From Aselliscus stoliczkanus (Eukaryota; Chordata; Mammalia; Chiroptera; Hipposideridae): DNA of 64,000 nt. Positions 13,581 through 25,195 of the stretch are shown piece by piece; position 1 is the stretch's first letter, and the number at the start of each line of letters is the position of its first letter. The stretch covers positions 34,506,501 to 34,570,500 of the forward strand of contig CM066729.1 of the NCBI GenBank assembly GCA_033961575.1. The letters run 5' to 3'. The notes under the pieces were generated by a model, which saw only the letters and a list, made by a program, of their open reading frames with translations, did not search any database and was not told where the DNA came from. A program made the position numbers and the translations under genes.

Positions 13581-14711
13581 TTTTTTTTTCATTTTTCTTA
13601 ATAGGTGTTTTTAATTTTTGTTTTCATGGTTATGTAACCCATTGAGTGTTGTCTAGGTGGGGCCTATCACAATCAAAGGTCAACATCTGACCATCTTCAG
13701 ATCCACTGCTTGTATTCAAGAAGCTGAAGTGGTCTGAGTCTTACTTGGTGTGCCAGGTTGCTAATCAGTATTGACATTGTCCCAAAAGCTTGTAGGTGTA
13801 ATTCAGCGACTGTCCTTTGCAAAGGAGATGACCAACATTTCAACAGTATGTCTTCCTGGAAGGGCAGATTCTGCTATATCTTTTTTGTCTTCATCAAAAG
13901 ACTCCAGAGGAATGTGGATACATTTCATATCCCACTTGTAGAGCAAAGCTTCAAGTGACCAGTCAGCACTGGTAAGTAGACCACAGTTGGACCTTGGGGT
14001 TCTTCTTCTGGTTTAAAGAACACATCAGATGCAAGGATAATATCTTGTGATGGTAGAGCCAGCTAGAAGGTCCTGAGAGACATGACCCCATGTAAGTCCT
14101 ACAACAGGTCCCTGGGGCAGGTCATTCATCTGGCAGCTTTGCTGAAGATTTCTAGACAGCGAGGCAGCTCTGCCCTGTCTGACAGTATTACCTGAGCACC
14201 ACATTTTGCAGCTATAATCCCTGGAAGGCTCACTCCAGCTCCAATCTTTAAGATAGCCTTGCCCGGCAGATATCTATGGAACCACAGGTCCTGGGCCAGG
14301 ACCACAGCACAGGGCCAAACATACATTCCGTATTGAAGGTGCGGGGCCTGAGGGACGCAGACCTCCAGCACGGCCCCCTCCGCTCCCAGACCCGGCTCCT
14401 CGGAGAACCGAAAGCACTGGGCCCGGACCACATGCCCTCCGAGGTCACGTTCGTTCCGAGGGGACTCGGTGGCCCCCGGGAGGGCCCGCAAGAACGGAGG
14501 GCGCCAAGCTGCCAGGCTGCACGCACCCGCGAAAGGCGTCAGCTGGGGCCACTTCCCCCGTGTTACCTTGTCCTCCGTGGGCCCCGTGGGGTCGCTAAAA
14601 CCCGATGGCACGAAGAGGAAAAGCACCACTCGGGGGACGAAGTGGCCGCACGGCTAGAAAGACAGACCCAAAGCCTACCAGATGAGACAGAGAACAGGTG
14701 ATGCCACGACC
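13581..14711 (-). pseudogene. METTL23: METTL23 processed pseudogene
   Basis: METTL23 is a small SAM-dependent protein methyltransferase of the METTL21 type, about 190 residues. The minus strand carries an intronless copy. A first reading segment (14629-14126) runs through GMYVWPCAVVLAQDLWFHR and the SAM-binding motif I to ILSDRAELPRCLEIF. A one-base frameshift then runs it into TGA. Pieces further down match DIILASDVFF, WDMKCVHIPLES and HTVEMLVISFAKDS in other frames, so the whole coding region is present. About 50 bp are missing near 14013, after SDVFFKPE. Motif I reads LKIGAG, whereas the parent has Glu before IGAG, so even the intact N-terminal half is probably inactive. A 3'UTR, an attaaa signal near 13605 and an A-tail abutting 13581 follow. 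It lies in the same orientation as BCHE, and L1 machinery is the likely source. Confidence 0.9.
14329..14653. other. CpG-dense block inside the METTL23 retrocopy
   Basis: I count about 32 CpG dinucleotides in these 325 bp, in GC-rich sequence, against a few per kilobase elsewhere in the window. The block corresponds to the 5'UTR and first-exon part of the parent transcript, including an in-frame upstream extension of the METTL23 reading frame. Confidence 0.85.
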
Positions 14712-14724
14712 TTTTTTAGTTCTT
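14712..14724. repeat. 5' target-site duplication of the METTL23 retrocopy
   Basis: The 13-mer ttttttagttctt occurs here and again, identically, at 13568-13580, directly outside the two ends of the retrocopy. On the minus strand the 5' copy begins at a TT/AAGA junction, a plausible L1 endonuclease cut site. Confidence 0.85.
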
Positions 14725-17700
14725 AAATCACTAAAGATTGAAGATCAATTTTGATTTTTCATCACCTCATTTTCCATTTGTAGATACCTGATGATATTAT
14801 ATCTAGAGCAGATTCACAATGGGAGAATGTAGATATGCTGTATCAATCTTTCGTAAAGTCTGTATTACTTTACAAAATAAAGGTTATTAACCTAACCGTA
14901 AAGAGTTGGTTGAGAGCATAGCATATTCTGTTTAAACTATGATTGATTCACCAATTCAATTCACTTATTCATGCCAAAATCTTCCCCTAGTCCCAAAATG
15001 AAGGAAAGAAAGTTAAAACCTTATGTTTAAATAAATTTCTAGGCCTAAGATGGAGCTCTTGCCAGCGGGTACTATGTTGGCCATCCGAAACAGATAATCT
15101 TTTATTTCTGTAAATGCTGCACTTGACCAGAAACAGTACATCTAGTCAGCCAGTGGCCAAGCATCAAACCAACACTAGGCTCTATATTTATTTTCCTTGT
15201 TCCTTGATTGCTCTACATAAGGTCAGACATCCCTTGGGAAGAGCACCCCACTGCTTGTGAGGCACAGTACTACTCCAATCCATAAATTTTTTTTTTCCCT
15301 TTGAATAAACAATTCCACATTTGTTACTAAATTGTTTTTTTTTTGTCATCTGATAATAATAAATATATACTTATAAGTTTTAAACAAATTTTCTGTAAAA
15401 GTTTCATCATAAGAGAGGGCAATTGTAAAGATAAAGTTCAGTTTCATATTTAGAAGTTATTAATTTTCCTCACTTTAATATTACTGATTCATTACATATA
15501 AATATCCTCCATTAATGGTAGAAAGAGAATGTAATTAAATGGAAAAGATATAAAACAACCATGTGGCTCTATACAATAATTTAGGTAGGGATCAAAACAC
15601 CTATCTTAATTTATAAATAGTCTATTATAAGCCTGAGTAACTAACAGAATATCTGACCCCAAAGTTGATGGAGAAGTCAAGATCAGAACTTGTGTATCTT
15701 TAAATTGTAATCATTTTTATAATTGTTGATTTCAATAATTTCCATAATGGTACTTTTTAATAAAAGTACTTATATTACAAGGCCTGAATAACTCTAAGTG
15801 ATAGATAGGACTTTGTAAATTGTTATTTTTATAATTTGAAAGTGAAATCTGAGATTACATATTCTAGTATTAAAAATAGAATTAGTTTGAAGATCCTACA
15901 GATAATGTGTTTTCTGATTTATGATATTTTCTAGTCACTCTTTATTTCAGTGTTCATTAATGTGATTCAAAAGTATTTTTGATCACATTATGTAAAACAT
16001 TCATTTCCCAGAGGCTCTCTTGTCTTAAGCAGAAAAGAAAAAAAATTCAAAAATAATAAAATAAACTCAAATGTATATTCAAAGCTTTAGAGATTCAGGC
16101 TAACAAAAGAAACCTTATTTCTATTATAATATTAATATTTAGACCAGCTTTTGCCTTTATGATGTTAATCTTTACTTTAGTCAACTCACTTGACACTCAA
16201 TGAAAACCCTACACATTCAAACTGAGCCCCAGAGCCAGATTGAGACATATAGCCAGGGCATTAGAAATGTAGGGCTTCCCTTGAAAACTCCATTATCCAA
16301 TCCCTGCTGGCCTGATCCAGTGGTGAGAACCAACTCTTCTATTTTGTTGGGATTTTTTTTTTGTTCTTCCTAGCAACTTGTGAGCCCTTCACTAAACTTC
16401 CCTCTGATCCCTTTCTCCGTTTTTGCCAAACCCTACTCTTCCAGTTTTGTGTCGGCCATCTGACTTGCAGTTAAAGTTACCAGAATTAGCAAAAACAAAA
16501 CAGAACACCCAGTTAAATGTGAATTTCAACTAAACAAGTAACTTTTTTTTTTTTTAGTATAAATATGTTCAGTGCAGATTTGTGACACATAAGTTAAAAA
16601 ATGTTGTTTAGCTGATCTAACAACTGGGTATTCTGTACTTTATCTGGCAACCCTATTTTAGTATGTGTCTAGAAATATGTCAGGTATTTTACATATAGTT
16701 TCTCAGATTTCCATGACAACCCAGGAGACAGGTATAAGTACTTCAATAATAAAGAAAAGGGAAGTAAGGGCAAAAGGGTTGCAATTATTTGTACTTTTTC
16801 TTTCCCACTGGCACACAAAATTCTAATAGAGAAGGAGCAAAGCATAGGGGAGGTGTACCTAGTTTCCATCAGACTACATAGTTCAAATCAGAGCTCTGGT
16901 TTTTAAATACCTGTGGAATTTTGAGCAGCTTAAGCTCTTTAAGCCTCAATATCCTTATCATCACTGCCTGTTGATGATGATCGTAGTTCCTAGAGAGCTG
17001 TCATAATGAAAGTGAAATCCTGAGCATGGAACCTGCACACATTAGTATTTAATAAATTTTAATTAATGTTGTTATTAACACAACACAATAGGCTTAAAAT
17101 GATTAATCCAAAGGCTACTTGGTCAGTACTTTCTTAAGAATATTCTGATCACACAAGGCTAATAATATTGTTATTTGCAAATCGTATTCCTCAAGGGCTA
17201 AGTTATTTGTATTATAACAGATTCATTTTATTTTAACAAATGAATTTTTCTAACAGACGTTGCATATTTCCCTGCATTGTAAAGGATATATAGAAGACAC
17301 TGCGTAGCATGTTATGTGATTTCATGGTTAACATTTTGTCACTACTTTTACTGGCTTATATGTCAGAGGTTATTCTTCCAGCTGATTGTCTTGCTGTTAG
17401 TCTGTGACTTTCCTGGACTATTGGGAAGTTGCTTGCTTCCCGCCTGAGCTCTCAGAACACTGCTACTTCTGATTTGTCTCTCATCTTCAAAAATAAAGGA
17501 ATAATTCTTTAGAATTTAGGGCCTATTCCAAGTCAATAAGTTCCAAATGATGAAATGCAGCCCTTTCTGTGGCATAAATATCAAAGAAATATCTCATGAA
17601 AGCTTTTTTTTGATATTCAAAATAGTTAGGTAGTAGTTTTATTTTCCCTTTGTTTCTGATCTCTTGATTCCTTTAGTTGGTGCTCCACAAAATCCAAGTT

Positions 17701-17859
17701 ACTAAGTCTGACTTCTAACTAAGTAGTTTGCATTGTATTTAGATGCATTGTTTCCTTAAACATAAATAAATAAACAAATAAATAAATAAGGTAGGTGATT
17801 ATGATGATAATATAGAAAAGGGGCATCAGGGCATTTGTTTTTTTTGTTTGATTTTTTTT
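14725..17859. other. AT-rich intron 2 sequence, nothing firm
   Basis: Unique-looking sequence with a poly-T at 16540-16555 and an AAAT run near 17764-17790. No gene was seen. Old repeats too decayed to name are possible near 16200-16480 and 16900-17060. Confidence 0.45.
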
Positions 17860-18360
17860 TTCCAACAAAAGAAGGAACTAGGTAGGTGGTTGGATTCCAA
17901 GCCTACAAGCTCCAAAACACAGAACTCAGTCAAAGGTTAATCAATCACACAGAACAAACCACAGGCTATTATGCAAAGAGATTCCACTGTGGCTGTTCCT
18001 GTAGTTAAGCCTACCACAAAGAAGCCACCTGATTGTGCCTTACAAATTAAAGATAAACCCGCCAGTATTCTTGCATCTAACAGAAGTTAAAAATAAACCT
18101 ACCATTGTTTTTTTTATCTCCTTTACCCCATACCAAGAAATTTTCCATGGAAGCGAGAAAACACATATAAACTTTAGCCTGGGGGATGGAGTAGGTCTCT
18201 CTTCCACTCTGCCTGTGGGGTGGCCTTTCCTTCCTTTTCTTTCTGTCTGCAAATAAACTTACTTTGGCTTTAAACTCAGTATTGGCTCATGGGTTTGAAT
18301 TCTTTCCTACTTGAAGCCAAGTAGCTTCTTGGACCAGGGATTGAGTCCCCACTCCTCACA
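17860..18360 (+). mobile_element. Probable solo LTR of an endogenous retrovirus
   Basis: The layout is LTR-like in plus orientation: a TATA box (tataaa, 18166-18171), about 80 bp downstream a poly(A) signal (aataaa, 18252-18257), then a short GT-rich stretch and a conserved-looking end near 18360. No retroviral reading frame or internal region is visible on either side. The 5' boundary is uncertain, and no sure target duplication was found. It could be another promoter-like repeat. Confidence 0.45.
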
Positions 18361-18539
18361 GGGATTTGCCTCCCAGGCATCAATGCTGACACCAAACAAA
18401 TTAGTCACATGAATTGCTGTCCAGTTCCCATCAACTCACAAACATGTTTCAATATTTCCTATATAAAAGAAAAAAACAATAAAAAAAACCCTCTGTGCTC
18501 TCTTGTCCCCACATCCCTTGATTTAATATTGCCCTGCTC

Positions 18540-20095
18540 CACTTCAGAGTAAAGCTCTTTGAAAAAGTTGTTTCAAATTGTAGTTTCTAGTTCCTCCTCC
18601 TCCCACTCTCTTTGGAATCTCCACTATGGTTTTACTTCCCACTGTTCCTTCAAAACATCACATGTCTTTGCCATCACTCACCTCCACATTTGTAAACCCA
18701 CAGGTCCTTATATACATAGACAGTTTCATATAGTTTTCATTATACTCCTTCTATATTTGATACAGATATGCACTCCCCCCTAAAATGCTTTATTTACTTG
18801 GTCTTGGGGAGATATTTTGTTCTCTTGGTTGCCCTTCCATCTCATTGGCTATGCATTCTCTCTGGTGGTTGCTCTTCCTCATCCTGACCTTCAACTTTGG
18901 AGTCCTCAGACATCTGCTCTGTCTGCAACCTCCAAAGGAAATATAATCCTGTCTCATGGCTTTGCATACCATCGTCATTCTGTTAGATACCAAATTTATA
19001 CCTCTAATGCCCACCTCTCTCTTGAATTCTAGACTTTAGTATCAGAATAGCTGTTTTATTGATCCAAGTATCTGCAAAATAGGCACCTTAAATTTAAAAT
19101 GTTTAAAATGACACTTTTAATTACACAACCCCAACCATATTCTCCCATAGTTATCCCTGTCTCAGAAAATGGCACCTCTGTTCTTCTGGTAGCTCAGGTC
19201 AATAACCTTAGAGCATCCTTGTTCAACCTATTCTCTCATCCCACATCCAAATTATCAGCAAGTCCTATCAGATCTTTTTAAAGAGTATACCCTGAATCTG
19301 ACCATTTCTTTCAATTTAAACCTAATCCAAGACAACTTCATTTCTCACCTGGATTGCTATAATAGCCTCCTACTCTCTACATTTCACCCTTATTTACCTA
19401 CTGATCAGAGAGATGCTTATAAAGTTTGAGTCTAATTATGCCACTTGACTAGCCCAAATCTTTCATGGCTTATCAATTCACTCAGAGTATATTCCAAGGA
19501 CTTATCTAAACTTCAAATCCTATAGAATTTGCCCTCTATACTTCCTGATTTTAGCTTCTATCACTCAGCACTCACATATACTATTCCTTGTGTTGTTTTT
19601 GGTTTTGTTTTGTTTTTGTTTTTTTACGATGTGCAACATCTTAAATACTTTTTAGTCCTAGGGCATGTCCTTGCTGCTTTCTCTTCTGAAGTAATTTCCC
19701 CAAGGTATACACATGGTAATTTTCTCTCAGATATCCATATGATTAAACCTGTCACTCTGCTCTGACAGAACTTTGTCAGACGCTTTTCATGATCACCCAG
19801 AAATGATATCACAATCCATTCACATCATGCTGTATGCTAATTGCTTAACATTTTTTCAGAGCTATGATCACTATAAGGCATATAATTATTTTTTTATCGT
19901 CTTTTTCTTTCTGTTAGATTGTAAGGCCCCTGAAAGTAGAGATTTCTCTGTTTTTTCCCCCTCAATATTTTCCCTTTTGTTTTTTTCTCTTTTTCGCTAC
20001 ACAAATTTTCATTACTACTGTATCTACTACATGATGCTTGGTACTTATAGGCTTTCAAATATATTTGTTGAGTGACTTAAATGGAAAAATGAATA
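18540..20095 (+). mobile_element. Ancient LINE-derived region
   Basis: This is the same class as 7060-8010, marked by cctggattgctataatagcc (19350s), gcttatcaattcactcagag (19470s) and a tail with atttgttgagtg ... aatgaataaa near 20065-20095. The small open frames within it are broken relic sequence, not genes. Confidence 0.6.
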
Positions 20096-20608
20096 AACAA
20101 ATCACCACAATATATGGCTCATCCACACAAAAACTTTTAAGTTGTGATTAGCAAGTGCTATACAAAAATGTAGATTTTTATTTTAAGGAGTTTGATAAAA
20201 TGTGTCATACTTCTGGAAACATCAAACAAGTATGATTGGCATTATGGATTTCAAGCAAACTGTGAAATGTAACACATGTGAAAACATTGGGTTATTATTT
20301 TGACTTATAATATTTTATCAGATAAAATATATCTTTAATTAATATTTTAAATCTAATCATAAAACAAATATTATTTTGATATCAATCCTTACAGACTGAT
20401 ACACCAAAAATAATTCAATTTAATTTGTATAAGACTCACTTGCTTTTATATAACAGAGGCCTGAGGACAAGTTGATATTAATATTTCATTTACAATAAAT
20501 TTAAAGATTACCTCAACAGGTTAATAGTACCTATCATGATAATATGAAGGAATCCATTCCATAAAATATTACCATACAGAATATAAAAGAGGGTGCAATT
20601 ATGATTTT

Positions 20609-21736
20609 CTCTAAAATTGATTTTTAATTTATTATTAGGTGCAGGCCGGGCTGGCTAACCCAGTGTTGAGAGTGCCCTGGGCAATACAGCTCTAGTTGGG
20701 TGGGGTGGGGTTCCAAGGTGTGGGTTTTTACAAAATGAATGCAGTTTCATTTCTTACACTGGTGCCAGGCCTGTGACCCTTTTACAAAAATGTCCTGAGA
20801 ACACCGTGGCCAGCCACTGCTCTCCTTAGGCATGCAGGCCCCCCGAGAGCCGCCCACAGAAGCTGCAGTGCCAGCTCCACTTACTGCCCACCACCAAAAG
20901 TTCTCCAGGCCACTGCAGGACTCCCATTGCTGTAAAAGGCTTCCACAGCTTGTGGGATGGGGCTGGCTGCTCAGTAGCCAACAGTGCCCTGGGTAATGCA
21001 ATACTAGCTGTGGGGAAAGGACCTAGGGCATTCCAAGGTGCTGTGTATGTGTGGATTTTACCAGATCAATGCAGTCTCAGATTTGGCCCTTTGGGAGAGG
21101 GTTCACATAGAAAAGATGGTGTCCTCCTATAGGCTACACATGAGGCAGGCTCCACACAAAGATATCGATTCCTGTCCCTGCAGCCCTCTCTCAGAAGCCA
21201 CACAACTCAGTCTTTACCCATATGTCTCTGGCACCCCCCGAGTTCCTGCCCCTGCCCCCACTGGAGACCAGGTGAGAGTTTACAAGCGAGTGAGTCTGTG
21301 TGCGGGCCCTTTAGGAAGGCATCTGGGTTTCCAGTCACCTTCCATCTCACCGGAATGGGCAGACAGAGTCCTGGGTGATTTTTACTGTCAGATGTTGTTG
21401 GAACTTATCTTCCCAGCATAGGACTCATAGGCTGGAGAGTCCAGTGTGCGGCTAGGACCCTTTCCTCTTTCACGGTGGACCTCCACCATGAAGGCATCTC
21501 TCCTGGTGTTCAACCACTATCTGTGGGTTTGGGGTCACCACATTTTTTGCATCTCTGCCCTTCCTACCAGTCTCAATGTGGCTTCTTCTTTATATCCTTA
21601 GTTATAGTGGTTCTGTTCAGCTAGTCTTCAGATGATTCTTGAAGTTGATTGTTTTATAATTTATTTGCAATTTTGGTGTGATCCTGGGATGCAGTAGGTG
21701 AAGTGTCTTACTTAATCTGCTATCTTGGACCCTCTC
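20609..21736 (-). mobile_element. Orphan L1-type 5'UTR unit with internal tandem repeats
   Basis: The upper end reads ggagagggtccaagatagca on the minus strand, an L1-style 5' terminus, and the body from 21260 to 21360 resembles the 5'UTR of the L1 at 51505-53335 (gagtctgtgtgcgggccctt). No ORF1 or ORF2 follows. Two diverged repeats about 312 bp apart (starting near 20641 and 20953) share gtgccctggg, ttccaaggtg and atgcagt. The flanks caattatgatttt (20596-20608) and caattatgctttt (21737-21749) may be a target duplication. Confidence 0.6.
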
Positions 21737-21967
21737 CAATTATGCTTTTTAGCACTCTGATCTTGAGTGTTATTGACTGGGAAGGCAAATTGGAGCAAGA
21801 ATAATTTCTTGGAACTCATCGTTTTGACCACATACATCTTAGTTATATCTGATTATGGCACAGTCAAAGACATAGAGCACTGTATATGTAAAATATTTAA
21901 AGTCATTGTATTTTATTCTTTGTGAAATTTAAAGTTATTATTTTATACCTGACAAGTCTTTTAAAGT

Positions 21968-22012
21968 AATATATATATATATATATATATGACTTTAATA
22001 TATATATATATT
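21968..22012. repeat. (TA)n microsatellite, two blocks
   Basis: Two TA runs are separated by gactttaa. The word tatgacttt recurs on both sides (about 21989 and 22021), suggesting slippage or a small duplication. Confidence 0.85.
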
Positions 22013-22458
22013 CCTGAAATTATGACTTTGATATTTAAAAAAGTAATTGATTAATCCTAATTTCAGACTAAAATTAAGATTTACAAATATAAAAAAGTTT
22101 TTTTCAAAATACACAAAACACTTGGAAAAACATAGAGAACAAATCACATTATTTCCAAGCATTGAATCCTATAAATATGACTTTCTATTTTTTAATGAGC
22201 CCACTTATATTACAAAAGCATTAGTTTCCTCTTGTTCACTGTGATAGAGTATCTTGAAATAGTCAAACATATTTTACTTTTATAGCTATCTTTGTAGATG
22301 TAGCCCTTTGGATATCTGGTTTCTCTTTCTCATTCCACTGTCACTGATGGTAAAATATGGCTGCACTCTGAAATAGTTTTGCAAGTGATCTTATTTACAC
22401 TTTAAATTGTCCCATAATATACTGTAATTCTTCCTTTTCAAATAAGTTACACTATTAC

Positions 22459-22502
<44 letters not shown>
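22459..22502. repeat. (ATCT)n microsatellite
   Basis: Eleven uninterrupted tetranucleotide units. A (TA)n run lies just before it at 21970-22011. Confidence 0.95.
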
Positions 22503-22504
<2 letters not shown>

Positions 22505-25136
22505 ATTTTTACCTACATTTATATCCTATGTGGTAAACTTAAAGTACTTTCACAGGAATACTTCAGTTTGCTTTTATTGTTTTATTCCTTGCTGAACTAA
22601 TTCCTCACTGAATAATTCCTCCTGAATAATTCCGAGGGAGGAATAAACAATTTGAAGTAATAAAACATTAATGCTGTCATGATAGCAATAAAATAAATCC
22701 AAGGGGATTTGAACCCTGGCCCTTTTGCAAAGTCATCAAAATGTTCAAGTTAGGTTAATTATGATAACGTACCACAAATAATTATAGAATCAGAGGGTAA
22801 AGATTTTTTTCTTCATTCTGGAAACCACATGAACTATTATCTGTCAGAAAATTTAATTATAAGCCTGATAATAATTGGACTAGATGGCTAGATGACAGTC
22901 TTTCACAAACTTAAACTTGTCTTTCTATGTCATGATGTCTAATTTTAGTCTGTTCTCTGTCCTACCTCTGTAACATTAGCCAGGCCAGTATCAGAATGCT
23001 AACATGTTAAAATTATAAGTTTGCAACTAAATGCACTTCCTAAGCATATTTAATGACTCCTTTCAATAATTCATGGTGAATGCAGTCTGGTGAATGGATA
23101 ATACAAGGGAATGAAAGCTAATAGTCTTGAGTCATACTTAATCTTTGTTCTGATGCCTATTAGCTCCAATTCTCTTTTCTTCTATGGACCACACTTTTCT
23201 CATCAGAAAAATGTTAGATAGTGTCATCATTTCAGCATTTTTTTCTTCTAATAGAATCCATATATTTCGTACCTCATCACTGTAATGGTACCATTCATGT
23301 TAAAATTATCTTTAACTGCTATCTTTTTGGTATATTTAAGATATCTCTTCTTAAAAATGTGTTATATGATGTAATGAACTAGAATATTATTTTGTTAAGC
23401 TGAGAAACATAATAAAAAATGGATTCAAGTGTAATTTGGGAATTAATTTCTTGGTGAAAGGATTTTCATAAACTTTATATAACAAGAACAGACACATGCT
23501 TAAAAGCCTATATGGAGATTTAGAATGAGGGAGCATGGGTCTCCTCTTTGACTTTTCCTCAGTTTTTCTACTATGTTTTGGAAATATGAAATGATTTCAG
23601 GTGAGAAACATCAAAGAATACACATATAAAATATACTTATTTGTAAAAATAAGTGGGATTAAAATATTGTTTTTCAATTACTTTAGTTCTTGTGTCATAT
23701 GAAAGTAAACAAGATAGAAATATACATATTAAACACTAAATAATTATTGAATCAATTTTACATTATAAATATTACAAAATATGTTATTTTCAGTGCATTT
23801 CTATTAGTATAACGAATTCATGGCAATGCATATGAAACATCTATACCTTATTGTGTGTGTAAATTTTATATATATATATAATCTCCCAAATAATCAAATC
23901 AGAAAGCTTATTGCTTTAGAAATCTAGCAAATTTGTAATTTTTACCATTACAATTTTGTACACAGACGAATGCCTATTTTTAAATTGTCTCAATTATTTC
24001 AAAAAATGTTGGGCACTAAGAAATTTGGCTTAGCATTTAATTTAATCATACCTGCTTCCCAGTACAAATTAGGAACTGTTCTTACCTAGTTTTTACGGAT
24101 CAGCAAACCATGGCACTGAAATTTTAGTATTATATTTCTGTCCCCATTTAATAAATTGTTCCTTTTATGATACAGTTACTTACAGTGTAAAGGCATAAAT
24201 ATAAATGAATAAAATACATGAGAACAGCAGCAGGTATGTTGCCATGAAGTTACTTAAAAATATTTTGTTAAGTAATTTTTTGTTTTCATGATATCAAAAT
24301 AGGATGAAATAAAAGTGATTTGTATCATAACATTTATTTCTGACAAAAACATGTCAGGAAACATTAACTATTTTAGAGACAGACTCTGAATATATGAATT
24401 ATCACTAAAAAAACAGAAGTACATAATTGCCTCCATTCTGCAGTTTACCTTATTTGTTTGAAAACTTAATTGATTAATTAATGTTAAATCATGAAATAAA
24501 ACACTTGTACATTTTTAGGTGGAAGCCAAGTTTAATTTTAGATAAGACCAGATTGCAGTATTTCGTGCTTGGTAGAGGAAAAATTGAACCTTGTAATGGA
24601 AATGAGGAATGCAATATCCTGTCAATGATAAGGTATATTTCAATATGTCAGTAAGAGAAGTATATTTATATCCCCATTTTACAGATAAGAAATAAACAGT
24701 AAGGAATTTTAAGTAACTTGCCTATGGTTATATATACATACTATCTGTAGAAAGATTAACATTGGATACATCAATAGTTATGATTGATTTAATGATTATT
24801 TAGATATCAGGGAAATCACATATATGGAGAAGACTGTGTAACTTCTCTGTGAATGGCAACCCCTTGATGTACAGGAGAGGAGCTCTGAATATAGCACTGG
24901 AGAGGTTATAATAAACAACAGATTCTCTGCAACAGAAGGAGACAACTGGAGGAGTCCTGGGATCATGCTACTAATTGTATTTTGGCTTATTTTCCTTCTT
25001 TAGCTGTTCTGGTCTCTGATAAATCAAGTTTGATTTCAACAATTTCCTGTATCACTGTGATAGTGCTGAAAGAATGTCATTAAGTGCTGCTGAATTTAAT
25101 TTGTTAGATATCAAGTTATTGCTTGTATGAGTGATA
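22503..25136. other. AT-rich intron 2 sequence, nothing identified
   Basis: Very AT-rich with scattered TA runs (for example 23868-23882). No repeat family, exon or RNA gene was recognised. Confidence 0.5.
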
Positions 25137-25195
25137 AATATAGATAGATACAGATATAGATAAGATATAGATATAGATACAGATATAGATATTTC
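25137..25195. repeat. Imperfect (ATAG)n-type microsatellite
   Basis: Interrupted atagat/acagat units. The longer minus-strand open frame here is a by-product. Confidence 0.85.

Noticed and set aside
14126..14629. Treating the METTL23 reading segment as a live gene
   Set aside because: It is intronless with an A-tail and target duplications, ends in a frameshift before the catalytic fold is complete, and has a changed motif I residue.
14276..14701. Plus-strand open frame of 141 residues
   Set aside because: It is antisense to the METTL23 retrocopy; GC-rich DNA keeps the opposite frame open.
21038..21421. Plus-strand open frame of 127 residues
   Set aside because: It lies within the L1-type 5'UTR on the opposite strand, with no protein features.
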